A stretch of DNA of 28,622 nucleotides from JBDGSM01 sp042217615 (GCA_042217615.1 JBDGSI010000040.1:1-28622), one strand, 5' to 3'; counted from the stretch's first letter, positions 8,247-17,181 are shown. Notes: generated from the sequence alone by a model not told the origin. Made by a program: numbers and translations.

Positions 8247-9190
8247 AGCTGGTGAACTATCTCTTTGATGATCTGGTCTTCATCTTTTCCTTCTTTCTCG
8301 GCTTTGAAGCTGAGGCCTATTCTATGGCGTAGAACCGGTTGAGCCATCGCCTTGATATCTGATATTGAGACGTGGTTTCGTCCTTCGATTAAGGCCTTGG
8401 CTTTAGCTGCTAGTACAAGGTTCATTGAGGCTCGGGGGGAGGCTCCGTAGTCAAGTTCTTCCCTGTTTCTGGTGTTTCTAACTACTTTGACTGCAGATTC
8501 TCTTATGTCATCTGCTATAGGTACTGAACGTGTGAATTCCTGAAGTTTTACCAGTGAGGGTTTGGATAGGACTTTTTCCAGGTTTGGTGAGTAGTTGAGT
8601 TCTTCTGTGAACCGTTCTACTATCTTTGTTTCTTCGCTGGAGCTTGGGTAGTCCAGTTTTACTTTCATCATGAAACGGTCTCTCTGTGCTTCCGGTAGTG
8701 GATATGTTCCTTCCTGTTCGATCGGGTTCTGGGTGGCCATTAAGAAGAATGGGTCTTCCAAGTTGTAGCTTTTGTTTCCTACTGTCACCTGTTTCTCCTG
8801 CATTGCTTCCAGCAGTGCGGACTGTGTCTTCGGCGTTGCACGGTTGATCTCATCCGCTAAAACCATGTTGGCGAAGATAGGGCCTTTCTGGAAGACAAAC
8901 TCGTTTCCTTTTTCTTCATCTATTATATGGGTTCCTGTAATATCGGAAGGCATAAGGTCTGGAGTGTTCTGAATCCTGGAGAACTCCAGTCCCATGACTT
9001 TTGAAACTGTTCTAACCATTTTCGTCTTGCCCATTCCCGGGTTTGACTCCAGTAAAATATTTCCGTCACATAGGATTGAAACTAGGAGCTGGTCCAGTAC
9101 TTCTTCTTGACCTACCATTACTTTCCCAACTTCTTCCCGGATCTCCGCAAGCTTACTGTTAGCCTTCTTGTACTTCTCCGGTTCAGCCAT
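8243..9190 (-). CDS. MoxR-family AAA+ ATPase
   Basis: Taken from ATG 9190 it has 315 residues. Motifs: Walker A N50-PGMGKT56, Walker B 'MVLADEIN' (109-116), sensor 1 'MATQNP' (151-156), and 'PEAQRDRF' (166-173) with the arginine finger region typical of MoxR. An in-frame ATG at 9217 adds nine residues, but the TATA at 9227-9235 lies only 13 nt from it and 40 nt from ATG 9190, which also has a GGAG purine tract nine bases upstream, so 9190 is preferred. As a chaperone-like ATPase it probably works with the overlapping DUF58 protein. Confidence 0.93.
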   Translation of the reverse strand: MAEPEKYKKANSKLAEIREEVGKVMVGQEEVLDQLLVSILCDGNILLESNPGMGKTKMVRTVSKVMGLEFSRIQNTPDLMPSDITGTHIIDEEKGNEFVFQKGPIFANMVLADEINRATPKTQSALLEAMQEKQVTVGNKSYNLEDPFFLMATQNPIEQEGTYPLPEAQRDRFMMKVKLDYPSSSEETKIVERFTEELNYSPNLEKVLSKPSLVKLQEFTRSVPIADDIRESAVKVVRNTRNREELDYGASPRASMNLVLAAKAKALIEGRNHVSISDIKAMAQPVLRHRIGLSFKAEKEGKDEDQIIKEIVHQL

Positions 9191-9226
9191 ACTGTTAATC
9201 TCCACAGAAAAACACATCCATCCAGC

Positions 9227-9235
9227 TATTTAAAT
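9227..9235 (-). promoter_or_regulatory. TATA box of the MoxR-DUF58 unit
   Basis: The minus strand reads ATTTAAATA, 37-45 nt before ATG 9190. A start of transcription near 9205 leaves a short leader with a GGAG site, and excludes ATG 9217 as the main start. Confidence 0.5.
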
Positions 9236-9254
9236 TCAGAGCAGATCAACTGCT

Positions 9255-10007
9255 CTACCTCTCAAAACTCTTGATCGCCTCGCTATACTTCCTCGCAAGC
9301 TCCAAGTTCTCAGGCATACGAGGATTAGACACAGTAAAACCTGTATCCCCACTTCCGTCATACCTGTAAAACCCTCTCTCCGAAGTATTACCTCCTCCCC
9401 GAATCCTGACAGAGATATTCATGCTTGCATCAATATTCTGAGACTCTCCAATAATCTGCGTACCGTTCTTAAGTTCAACTTCATCAACACCACCCTCTTC
9501 AGAAGAACCAAGATCTTCAAAACCCTTCAAAACTTCGGTAGGGTTCTTCTGAATCTGCAGATCAGCCATACCGGATAAAGCAGTCAAAAAACTTAAAGCA
9601 CCTACCACAAGAATCTTCTGAATAATAACCTTGCTTGGAACAATACTGTCAGAAGTCACTTTCCGGGCACGGTCAATTAAATCATCGAACAAGGCCTGAG
9701 AAGCAACATCGCTCTTCTCAAGATTGTCTCTTGCCGTCCTAAGAATTTCCCGGAGCTCAGGATTCTCCTCCTCATAAATTTCCAACCTGTAATTCCTGGT
9801 CCTATGAATAAGATCTCCTACGAAGAAAATAAGCGCCAAAGGAGCCAGGATTTTAGCGTTTTCGTACCCGGCCACTAACCTGATTGAGAAGAAGAAAGTT
9901 ACAATGTTTAAGATTAGGAAAAGCCCTATAGAATCCAGTGAGGCCTGTATAATATTTACTTTGATAAATTCTCTTCTAAGCCGTTTCAGGAGTTTTTCAA
10001 CTCTCAT
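9255..10007 (-). CDS. Membrane protein of the MoxR/DUF58 module
   Basis: This 250-residue protein has hydrophobic helices near residues 23-43 and 49-66, a cytosolic helical segment (75-120), a third helix near 128-146 and a C-terminal beta-rich part (150-250) with N-x-S/T sequons (NGT, NIS, NTS) suggesting exposure outside the cell. No family recognised with certainty. It starts seven bases after the coiled-coil membrane protein and precedes the moxR-like gene by 64 bases, as MoxR/DUF58 units often carry one or more membrane partners. It is a likely substrate or partner of the ATPase (inference). Confidence 0.7.
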   Translation of the reverse strand: MRVEKLLKRLRREFIKVNIIQASLDSIGLFLILNIVTFFFSIRLVAGYENAKILAPLALIFFVGDLIHRTRNYRLEIYEEENPELREILRTARDNLEKSDVASQALFDDLIDRARKVTSDSIVPSKVIIQKILVVGALSFLTALSGMADLQIQKNPTEVLKGFEDLGSSEEGGVDEVELKNGTQIIGESQNIDASMNISVRIRGGGNTSERGFYRYDGSGDTGFTVSNPRMPENLELARKYSEAIKSFER

Positions 10008-10014
10008 TTTGGAT

Positions 10015-10485
10015 TCAGTACCCCAGGTTATCGCATTTTTCGTTGCCTTTGTCTGTCAGGTTGCCGTTGCTGCAGATATAGTTTAAGGCCTCTGACATGT
10101 TAGCAGTTCTCTGATCCTGTCCTTCGATTTCCTGCGTTAAGTTCTGAATTTTCTCATCTTTTGTATCAATCTTGGTTCTAAGCTCTTTGACTGTACTGTT
10201 TTTACTGCTTAAACGGCTTTTAATACTTGTTAACTGGCTTTTCAGGTTTGAAATGCTTCTATTCATGGATTTAATCTTTCTTGTCAGGTTTTCTTTTTCA
10301 ACTTGAAGACGGTTAACCTGATCTCTCTTCTCCTCAAGTGACTGTGTCAAGTTTTTTTTGGAGGTTACCAGGTCGTTTAACTGTGACTGGTACAGTACGG
10401 AGAGACCTGCCAGAAGCGACAGCACTACAACTGTTGAAATCAGTAGAAAAGGATTCAGACGTCGTTTAAGTAGAGATGCAGCCAT
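10015..10485 (-). CDS. Single-helix membrane protein with long coiled coil
   Basis: In this 156-residue protein a basic N-terminus (MAASLLKRRLNPF) precedes one transmembrane helix (residues 14-32). A continuous coiled coil follows (35-128) with several N-x-S/T sequons (NLT, NRS, NST, NLT, NMS), then a short tail with two cysteines (C138, C151) that could form a disulphide. The layout suggests the coiled coil is outside the cell. No enzyme motif. It leads the minus-strand run 10485 to 9255 and so may form a complex with the next membrane protein. Confidence 0.7.
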   Translation of the reverse strand: MAASLLKRRLNPFLLISTVVVLSLLAGLSVLYQSQLNDLVTSKKNLTQSLEEKRDQVNRLQVEKENLTRKIKSMNRSISNLKSQLTSIKSRLSSKNSTVKELRTKIDTKDEKIQNLTQEIEGQDQRTANMSEALNYICSNGNLTDKGNEKCDNLGY

Positions 10486-10625
10486 TTCTGTAAAACCTCT
10501 GTCTATGCCTCTACAATGGTACCGAGACCTCTACCCATTTATTTCAACCGGCGGAAAAACTCTCGAGAGGAATATAGAAGGGAGTATCATTAAGTAGAAC
10601 CAGAGATAAGTCAAGGCCTAGAAGG

Positions 10626-12269
10626 ATGAGCCACGGCGGAGATCTCCCGGATACCTGTAAATTTGGCCATGTTTTCCAGATACCTGGGAAAGCGGAGAAA
10701 GGCCTTAGTGGTGCCTGGGCGGATGCGAAGTCAAGGATTGAAAGCGGGGAGATCAGGGATCTCTATGATTTGGAGAGCGAGATGGGTACTGACACCTTGA
10801 TGCCTCTGCTGGGAAGTCACTGGAAGAAGGTTAAGGTCTCTGCTGGAAGCCAGGGAACTCCTTACGGATTTGTATTAACTGCTGCAGACTGGTTCGATGA
10901 GCATAAGGGTTACACAGTTAACAGGACGGAGGAGGGGATTTACGTGGCTCCTCAAAGCCAGTTGCATGACTCTTTTATGCAGAGAAAGCAGCAGGCAGAG
11001 CAGAGAGTTAAGGAAAACATGCGTAATATATCTGAATTGATGAAGCAGAAGCACATGCTTGAACATGATATCAGAAAGCTGCGTTCCCGGGCTGAAGCAA
11101 TGAGTGAGAAGGATGAAGCCGTTTTGAAAGGAGATTTCGTTGAACTGGTTGACGGCGCTGGGGGAGGCCAGCAGGGAGGTGATGAGGCCTCACTCAAATT
11201 TTTGAGAGACCAGAACATTTACCCGTCGATTGTATCAGATTTCTACGAGATGGAATCCGTAGACGATCTTAAGTACGCTGATCAAAGAGATGACGATAAG
11301 GACGGGGTTCTAGCGGATAGGCCTAAGAATGAGAAAGCTATACTGAAGAGAAAGTACACGATGTATGAGAAATGGAAGGATCTGTACGGCTCTGAGGTCA
11401 ACAGGAAGCTTGAGGAGTTGAAAGGCCAGTTGAAAAGTATTGAAAGATCTATAGAGGAGACCAAGGAGTGGCTGGAGCCTTACGTCAAAGACATGGTTCA
11501 GATCAACAAGATGGGCGATCTACAGGATGATCAGACAAAGTATTATGAGTGGAAAGGAAACTCCTCCCTACAGAGAAACCTTGAATTCATATGCTACAAG
11601 CCTCTGGTGAAAGAGGAAGGAGATATAGTCGTAACCGACAATGAAGAGGAGGCCACACATTTCAGAATAGTGTATATTCACGGCGTCCACGTAAACCTTG
11701 CTAACCCGGAGCAACCTGAGTCACCTGCTGATGGGCCTTCAAGCGGAGTGGTGATGTGGTTCCCAGCAGTTGTCTGCCGCCACGTATGGGAACGGTTCTT
11801 CAAAGCCAAAGTCGAAAAAGCCCAAAGCCAGACAGAACAACTGATGAAAGACTACACAGGAGAATTCGAGACAAAAGAAGGCGAAAAACTGAAAGAAGCC
11901 CGGAAAGAAAACGACATGAGTGTCAGAGAGCTTAGAGAAGCCATGCAAGAAGAAATAGACGAAGAAATACCTTTAGAAGGATCTGCCAAGATAAGAAGAA
12001 TAGAAGACGGCCTCGACCCTGTAACAGTACTTAACGAAGACTACATTGAGGCCTTAACCACTGTACTAGACAGCCTTGAACTCGGTGATGAATCAAAGGA
12101 TGAGGAAATGATAGGCGGTATTGAAAAAACCTTGAAGAAGTTTGCAGGCCTTACAGATCCCTATGTAATTCCTAGTGGAGCAGATCCCTTAGGAGATTTG
12201 ACGGATGATATGTGGTACAATTATTACTGGGATGTGAAGCAGAACTTTGGCCTTTACACTATGAAATAG
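10626..12269 (+). CDS. Large protein of unknown function, partner of next gene
   Basis: I do not recognise this 547-residue protein. Residues 1-110 look globular (Gly, Trp and aromatic rich). Two coiled coils lie near 115-165 and 230-285, a second globular part near 300-400 holds two cysteines (ICYKP, VVCRHVW) and the C-terminal part is acidic helix. There is no signal peptide or membrane segment. The gene is separated from the following 901-residue gene by only 13 bases, so the two form one transcription unit. Third-position usage changes from G/T-ending to A/C-ending near 11750 and back near 12060. The start ATG 10626 has AAGG just upstream. A structural or scaffold role is only a guess. 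Confidence 0.75.
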   Translation: MSHGGDLPDTCKFGHVFQIPGKAEKGLSGAWADAKSRIESGEIRDLYDLESEMGTDTLMPLLGSHWKKVKVSAGSQGTPYGFVLTAADWFDEHKGYTVNRTEEGIYVAPQSQLHDSFMQRKQQAEQRVKENMRNISELMKQKHMLEHDIRKLRSRAEAMSEKDEAVLKGDFVELVDGAGGGQQGGDEASLKFLRDQNIYPSIVSDFYEMESVDDLKYADQRDDDKDGVLADRPKNEKAILKRKYTMYEKWKDLYGSEVNRKLEELKGQLKSIERSIEETKEWLEPYVKDMVQINKMGDLQDDQTKYYEWKGNSSLQRNLEFICYKPLVKEEGDIVVTDNEEEATHFRIVYIHGVHVNLANPEQPESPADGPSSGVVMWFPAVVCRHVWERFFKAKVEKAQSQTEQLMKDYTGEFETKEGEKLKEARKENDMSVRELREAMQEEIDEEIPLEGSAKIRRIEDGLDPVTVLNEDYIEALTTVLDSLELGDESKDEEMIGGIEKTLKKFAGLTDPYVIPSGADPLGDLTDDMWYNYYWDVKQNFGLYTMK

Positions 12270-12282
12270 AGATGATAACTGT

Positions 12283-14988
12283 ATGGCTTTCCTGATTGAC
12301 CGGTTGAAAGAGAAGTTTGATGTAGAGGATGGAGAATATGATAGGGACAGCTTCAACTACAAGGTAGGAAACACTTCTGGCATGGATGTTACACAGCAGA
12401 TCCCCTCCGAGATAGCTCAGAGAGTAGGCCAGATGGCTCAGAGAGGAGGAGGGACGATGGAGATACAGGTGGAGAACCCTACAACTTTCTACATCGACAG
12501 AGAAAGCCTCTACGAAGTAATAGATGGTCTAGGCCTTGACATATCGATTCACAGCGACCCAAACATAGGGTATACCTCTGCCTACAAAACCGGTAGAGGC
12601 AGAGGATTTGATGTGGTGCAGGGATACTTCAGAGACTATCTGGAAAGCTTTGCCTCATTCAAACAGGAGATGAAGAACAGAGAGGATATTAACTTCAAAC
12701 TCAGCAGGATAAACCCTCACGTCTCTACAAGCCCTCAGCCTCCGCTACATGAGAGAATGGCGGATGACGTAGGCCTTGATCCTTTCGGATACAAGATAAG
12801 CGATCTGTCGGAAGAACTGATGGGAAAACGTTCAGAGAAAGGCCAGAACATCTTCAAAAACAAGGAGTTCCTGAGAAAACTGTATCACACATTCCTGCTG
12901 GAAGAAGTAGATTATGACTTCCAGTACTTCAGCCTTTTCGCCCGGTACTCCAAAAAATTCGAGAAAAAATGGAACCAGGCTCAGAGAGAAGCCACAAACG
13001 AATACTACCGCTGGAGAACAAACCCGGAAAACGGGAAAGTAGAAGACCTTACCGAAGCGGTAAGTGCAAAACTCTCCGTCATCAGAACCTCACAGGGCCA
13101 AGACAGAGGGATAGAGACAGCCTGGTTCGAACTCCTTGACAAACACGGCGACACAGAACTGCCTCTACTCAATATAGAGTTCGAACACACTGACGAAAAA
13201 GGCCTACAATGGGACTACACTGTAGAAGAAACAGAAGAAAGCGTAAACAGCATTCTGGCAGGAAGAGAAAACCTGGCGCTGCAAAGAGCGCCTGAGAGGA
13301 TATACAGTCTCAGAGAAAACCCGAAAGAAGTATTCGAAGGACCAGAGACCCGATATAACCCTAATCCCGGTAACCTTTTGATTGAGAGCACCGTTGAAGG
13401 CCTTGAAGACCTTGAGGATGAACAGCAGGGGGAAGTAAGGGAGAAGATTGAAAGGAAGAAGGAGGCGATCGCTGAGGAAGAGGGAATCTTTGAAGAGGCT
13501 GTTAGGGCCTTGGAGGAAAGTCTTGTCGATGCCTTGGATGAGTTGTGGGAGGGGAATGGTGAGGAGGAGATGTCTGTGGATGCCAAGATTGCTGCGTTGA
13601 GCAGCCACTTCGATATTCAGAAGATGAAGATACAGGAGCTGGCGTTTGAACTTGATGAGGAAGGTGAGCTGGAGGAGTCTGCTGAAAAGGTTTTGATGGG
13701 GGAGAAGGAGTACTTTGAGCAGGAAGGCCCTGAGGAGGATATGGGTGTTGATAACCATGCAGAGCTTTTGAGGCATCTGATTGCTTCCAACTTTGAGCAG
13801 CAGATATGGATGGAGTCCAACCTGTTTTACAGGGTTTTTCCGGCGTGGATGAGCTCTGCAGACACAGAGTATCCTGGTCACAACGGTTTCAAGGCCCCGA
13901 AGTTTATCTGGGAGACACTGGTTGAGAGGAAATGGGAGGATCGTTTTGAGCTTGATCTTACGGATGCTAGAGGGGGAGAGGATGAGAAAAAATACTTGGA
14001 TATGCTTGAGGAGAGCGCTGAGTTCCGAAGCGATGTGGCAGCGGCTTCTGCCGCATGCGTGATGTGGAGTCATTTCACGCAGATAGAGCAAAAGTTTGAA
14101 ATGGAAGGAAACCAGTATATTCAAGGTGATAACGGAGTATACACCTGGATCGAATGGATGAACAAGTACGGTATCGGCGTTAACATGGAGGCGATGGCTG
14201 GAAGCCCCAGTGAAAAGTTCAAGCTCTGGAGGCCTAAGGATATCGTGGCAGCATGCAGAGCTGTCAATATCACTGCCAGAGAAGAAGTAGAGGATGGCGA
14301 GCTTGGAGGAAAGGAAAGTATAGATGAGGAGCTGGATGGTTCGCCGGTAAAGTTCACTATAGATATGGAGCACACTGCAGGGTTCGGCGTAGACCCATGG
14401 GAAGAAATGGAGAAGCTTATAGAACAGGAGAAATGGCTGGCAGAACAGGATTTCAACGTCAAAGTCGACAAAGACAAACCTTTAGCCCATATAGTAAGGA
14501 TGTACCACCTTACCAAGCCAGGCCTTGAAACAAGCCAGGGAACAGGACACACCCATGGACCTTTCAGAAAAGGAGATGTAGAACTCTACGAATGGCTTTA
14601 CAACATGGCAGAGGCAGGATTCGCACAGAACCCCGGTGAGGAAGCCTCCGTAATGTACGAGGTAGGAGGGGAGCAGACAGCTACAGTGGTTCAGGCACAG
14701 CTGGCGATGGATATGATAGAGCTTGGAATATCTCCTGACGAGCTTGACCCAAGCAAAGTCGACCCAGATACACCGCATGAAGATGAAAAAGAAGCTTTAA
14801 TGGCAAAATTCTTCAGAATGGACCGTCCGAACTACAACAGAGAATGGGCAAAAATCGAAGAACACGCATTCGACCCTCTTGACGGCCTTCTGCAGGCTCA
14901 AGGCTTCGACTTCACCTGGTCCGGCAACGCTGCAATACAGCAAGGAGAAAACCGGCCAAACGAATGGAAACAGGAAGAATACCAGTAA
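12283..14988 (+). CDS. Giant TIM-barrel-like protein with long insertion
   Basis: This protein has 901 residues. Two separated parts fit the xylose isomerase / endonuclease IV-like barrel. The N-terminal part includes 'TMEIQVENP' (58-66), H90 (DISIHSDPN) and H146 (RINPHVS). The C-terminal part has E636 (VNMEAMAG), D694-M-E-H697 (IDMEHTAGFG), H742, H756-x-H758 (GTGHTHGPF) and E793 (VMYEVGG), in the order expected for the metal-binding barrel ends. Between them, residues of about 170-610 form an insertion with acidic coiled coil (370-430, 450-480) and Trp-rich segments. Normal members have 220-300 residues. No signal peptide. It is the second gene of a two-gene unit with the 547-residue protein. 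The barrel call rests on motif order and needs structural support. Confidence 0.6.
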   Translation: MAFLIDRLKEKFDVEDGEYDRDSFNYKVGNTSGMDVTQQIPSEIAQRVGQMAQRGGGTMEIQVENPTTFYIDRESLYEVIDGLGLDISIHSDPNIGYTSAYKTGRGRGFDVVQGYFRDYLESFASFKQEMKNREDINFKLSRINPHVSTSPQPPLHERMADDVGLDPFGYKISDLSEELMGKRSEKGQNIFKNKEFLRKLYHTFLLEEVDYDFQYFSLFARYSKKFEKKWNQAQREATNEYYRWRTNPENGKVEDLTEAVSAKLSVIRTSQGQDRGIETAWFELLDKHGDTELPLLNIEFEHTDEKGLQWDYTVEETEESVNSILAGRENLALQRAPERIYSLRENPKEVFEGPETRYNPNPGNLLIESTVEGLEDLEDEQQGEVREKIERKKEAIAEEEGIFEEAVRALEESLVDALDELWEGNGEEEMSVDAKIAALSSHFDIQKMKIQELAFELDEEGELEESAEKVLMGEKEYFEQEGPEEDMGVDNHAELLRHLIASNFEQQIWMESNLFYRVFPAWMSSADTEYPGHNGFKAPKFIWETLVERKWEDRFELDLTDARGGEDEKKYLDMLEESAEFRSDVAAASAACVMWSHFTQIEQKFEMEGNQYIQGDNGVYTWIEWMNKYGIGVNMEAMAGSPSEKFKLWRPKDIVAACRAVNITAREEVEDGELGGKESIDEELDGSPVKFTIDMEHTAGFGVDPWEEMEKLIEQEKWLAEQDFNVKVDKDKPLAHIVRMYHLTKPGLETSQGTGHTHGPFRKGDVELYEWLYNMAEAGFAQNPGEEASVMYEVGGEQTATVVQAQLAMDMIELGISPDELDPSKVDPDTPHEDEKEALMAKFFRMDRPNYNREWAKIEEHAFDPLDGLLQAQGFDFTWSGNAAIQQGENRPNEWKQEEYQ

Positions 14989-14993
14989 ACTCG

Positions 14994-15788
14994 CTAGAAA
15001 ACTATGTCAGTAAAACGCGAAGCCAGATCCTTACCTAAGTCCTTAACCCTCTGCCAGTAACCAGAATCATTATTCTTAAACCGCTCCATACTCAACTTCC
15101 TCTGCAAAACCCTGTCATCACCGACTACAGAAGCACCAGCAACCATATAACTATTTTCACCGCCGTCCACACCTCTAACACTGTAGTCAAAGTCTTCTCC
15201 AGACTCAAGATCCAAGGGTCCAGGCCAGTAATCCAAAACACTGTGCAGAGGCCTTGTAAAACCTTTCAAATCTGCTACAGAATGCAGAGCGCCTTTAACA
15301 CTGCCCTTCCAAGGAGAAACCCGGAAATCATCAAAACCGTCAAAACCGGTTAAATAGCCGTCATCAAGGCCTTCAAGACCTAAACGTTTCGAGGCCTCGA
15401 AACTGGTACGAGGCACGTTATAATCCGTTGTAAACATCAAAAGATTTCTGCCTTCATCACGCAGCTCCTCTAAAGCCTCTAAATCCTCAGCTCTACTCCC
15501 GCTGCCATCATAATCTATTTCCTCTACGTTAACGTCCAAGGCCTCTTCAACATCTTCAACATAGTCAGGCATAGCATAGACTGTGCCGTTAAAACCTATC
15601 TCCTCTAAAGCCCCGATACTCTGCTCCAGATAAACGTCTTCCTCGTAATCAGGTACACCCAGAAGAGCGGCGTCAAGGCCTTCATCCTGCCTCTCAGACA
15701 GATAGCCTCTAACCTTTTCACCGTTGAACTCTTCATCGAATCCTTCACTGTTCCTGACATTTGGAGGAGTAAGCATTTCCTCTATCAT
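14994..15788 (-). CDS. YdcF/DUF218-like protein (tentative)
   Basis: This protein has 264 residues and is strongly acidic. Residues 38-140 resemble the DUF218 (YdcF/SanA) fold. 'DAALLGVPD' is a first strand, a helix runs over 52-65, and 'VEEIDYDGSGSRAEDLEALEEL' has the position of the usual 'E-x-x-S-x-x-T-x-E-N' helix. 'NLLMFTTDYNVPRTSFEASKRLGL' (115-138) matches the family pattern of a strand, T-x-x-x-H-x-x-R and a helix, but with Asn where His is usual. The C-terminal 110 residues are unassigned. No membrane segment is seen, unlike SanA. It converges on the giant gene with a five-base gap. Homology is distant. Confidence 0.55.
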   Translation of the reverse strand: MIEEMLTPPNVRNSEGFDEEFNGEKVRGYLSERQDEGLDAALLGVPDYEEDVYLEQSIGALEEIGFNGTVYAMPDYVEDVEEALDVNVEEIDYDGSGSRAEDLEALEELRDEGRNLLMFTTDYNVPRTSFEASKRLGLEGLDDGYLTGFDGFDDFRVSPWKGSVKGALHSVADLKGFTRPLHSVLDYWPGPLDLESGEDFDYSVRGVDGGENSYMVAGASVVGDDRVLQRKLSMERFKNNDSGYWQRVKDLGKDLASRFTDIVF

Positions 15789-15820
15789 TTACCTGTAGGC
15801 CTCTGCCGTATTTTCTCCAG

Positions 15821-15833
15821 TAAAAAGTAAAAA
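15821..15833 (-). promoter_or_regulatory. TATA-like element for the YdcF-like gene
   Basis: A minus-strand T/A run (TTTTTACTTTTTA) is centred about 39 nt before ATG 15788. Confidence 0.35.
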
Positions 15834-15875
15834 CCCTGCCTTCTTGTTTACTGAATGGTAACAAAAGACGGAAAG

Positions 15876-15884
15876 GTTTTTAAG
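15876..15884 (+). promoter_or_regulatory. TATA box of the nucleotidyltransferase gene
   Basis: GTTTTTAAG is centred 42 nt before ATG 15922. The predicted leader of about 15 nt contains a GGTG site at 15909-15912, which supports ATG 15922 over the upstream in-frame ATG at 15886. Confidence 0.45.
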
Positions 15885-15921
15885 TTTGCGTCAAGTATGG
15901 TTCTGTATAGGTGTTTGGAAA

Positions 15922-17181
15922 ATGAGTTCTAAGGATAAGATGAAGGAGATGCGTGAGAAGTCTCAGGAGAGGCGGATGGAGTCTGCTGAGGAGTTCTCAA
16001 GTAAGCTTAATGAAAAGCTGGGCGATAAAGTGAAGGTTGTAGCTGTCTGGGGTAGTGTCGCGAAAGGAGAGCACGGCCATGACTCTGATATCGATACTCT
16101 TGTCGTTTTAGATGATACTAAGCTTCAGAAAGATGTTCCAAAAGATGCTAAGAAGAAAATCAGGAAGAAGGTTACTCAGCTTGCCAAAGATACGGATGAC
16201 AGGATAACTATACAGTACTTTCCGTTCCTGACCGAGTTCTGGGATGCTCTCAGGAAAGGAGAGCCTCTTGCAATCGAAGCAGTGCGTAACGGAGAACCTG
16301 TCTACGATACAGGCATCTTCATGCCCGCCAAGAGACTGCTGGAAAGAGGTAAGATTACAGGCACCCGTGAATCGGTGAAGAAACGTCTTAAAATGGGTGC
16401 AGCAGGCTACAAGAAAGCTGAGAAAAACTTGAGATCCTCCATCCCGCATAAACTGGAGCAGGCAATGGCAAACGCTGGTCAAGCACCTATCATGCTTGCG
16501 GGAAAGAAACCTCCAGCAAAGGAGAACGTACCGGATACGCTGGAGGAAATGTTCGTGGAAAAAGACATGCTCGAACAGGAGTACGTTGACAAAGCCCGTG
16601 AAATATTCGAATTCGGAGACCTGGGAGAAAAGAACCCGGAAGAAGTCAAAGGAGGAGAAATCGAGGAACACATGCAGAAAACAGATGACTTCGTCCGCAG
16701 AATGCACAAACTTGTCTCACAGCTTGGCTCCAAGAAAAAAGTACAGAACATCGTACAGGACTACAAAAAATTCCTTAAGGCAAACGTCGCCGCACTCAAA
16801 AGCAAAGGCGTAACACCGCCAGAAGACAAAGAAGACCTTCCGGAAACTGTCGCAGAAAACCTGGACGTAGACGAAGAACACGTAGAAATGTTCAACCAGT
16901 GGGAAAAAGTCATCCAGAAGATAAAAGACAAAAACATGGACGAAGTCGACGAAAAAGAACTCTACGAACTCAAAAACCAGACAAGAGAATTCGTATCCAA
17001 CGTCGGCGAAGACCTCCAGAAAATGAAGGAAGAAGAACAGAAACAAGCAGAAAACATGACACCAGACATGGACCCATCATCAATCGCCAAAGCAGCCGAC
17101 CCAGACGAAGCAGTACCCAACCTAGAAGAAAAAGCGGAAAAAGAAGCAGAAACAGAGGAAAGCAAAAAAGAACAAGCCTAA
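15922..17181 (+). CDS. Nucleotidyltransferase with HEPN-like region and acidic tail
   Basis: Taken from ATG 15922 it has 419 residues. Residues 38-65 hold the polymerase beta-type nucleotidyltransferase motif G44-S45 and S55-D56-x-D58 (GSVAKGEHGHDSDID), complete with both catalytic aspartates. A helical region near 130-260 includes 'GQAPIMLAGKKPPAKENVP', similar to HEPN-like helical domains that follow such transferases in archaea. The last 130 residues are acidic, mostly disordered or coiled coil. MNT/HEPN pairs are often toxin-antitoxin or nucleotide-transfer systems, but a single long chain with this tail is not the standard layout. The 5' part uses GAG/AAG/GAT and the 3' part GAA/AAA/GAC almost exclusively. 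Substrate unknown. Confidence 0.8.
   Translation: MSSKDKMKEMREKSQERRMESAEEFSSKLNEKLGDKVKVVAVWGSVAKGEHGHDSDIDTLVVLDDTKLQKDVPKDAKKKIRKKVTQLAKDTDDRITIQYFPFLTEFWDALRKGEPLAIEAVRNGEPVYDTGIFMPAKRLLERGKITGTRESVKKRLKMGAAGYKKAEKNLRSSIPHKLEQAMANAGQAPIMLAGKKPPAKENVPDTLEEMFVEKDMLEQEYVDKAREIFEFGDLGEKNPEEVKGGEIEEHMQKTDDFVRRMHKLVSQLGSKKKVQNIVQDYKKFLKANVAALKSKGVTPPEDKEDLPETVAENLDVDEEHVEMFNQWEKVIQKIKDKNMDEVDEKELYELKNQTREFVSNVGEDLQKMKEEEQKQAENMTPDMDPSSIAKAADPDEAVPNLEEKAEKEAETEESKKEQA

Noticed and set aside
13204..14373. A 389-codon open frame on the minus strand inside the 901-residue gene
   Set aside because: It is antisense to a well supported gene, has an odd composition rich in Leu, His and Phe, and no ribosome binding site or promoter.
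10626..14988. Provirus or structural virus genes
   Set aside because: The large unknown proteins have no capsid, portal, terminase or integrase signs nearby, and share the AGGCCT density of the flanking housekeeping genes.
15886..15921. A start at ATG 15886 for the nucleotidyltransferase
   Set aside because: It overlaps the TATA-proximal region, adds twelve residues with no similarity to the family, and ATG 15922 has a GGTG site at proper distance.
16108..17046. Several long antisense frames opposite the nucleotidyltransferase
   Set aside because: They are Phe/Val/Cys or Ser-rich shadows caused by the A/C-rich sense strand with few stops on the other strand.
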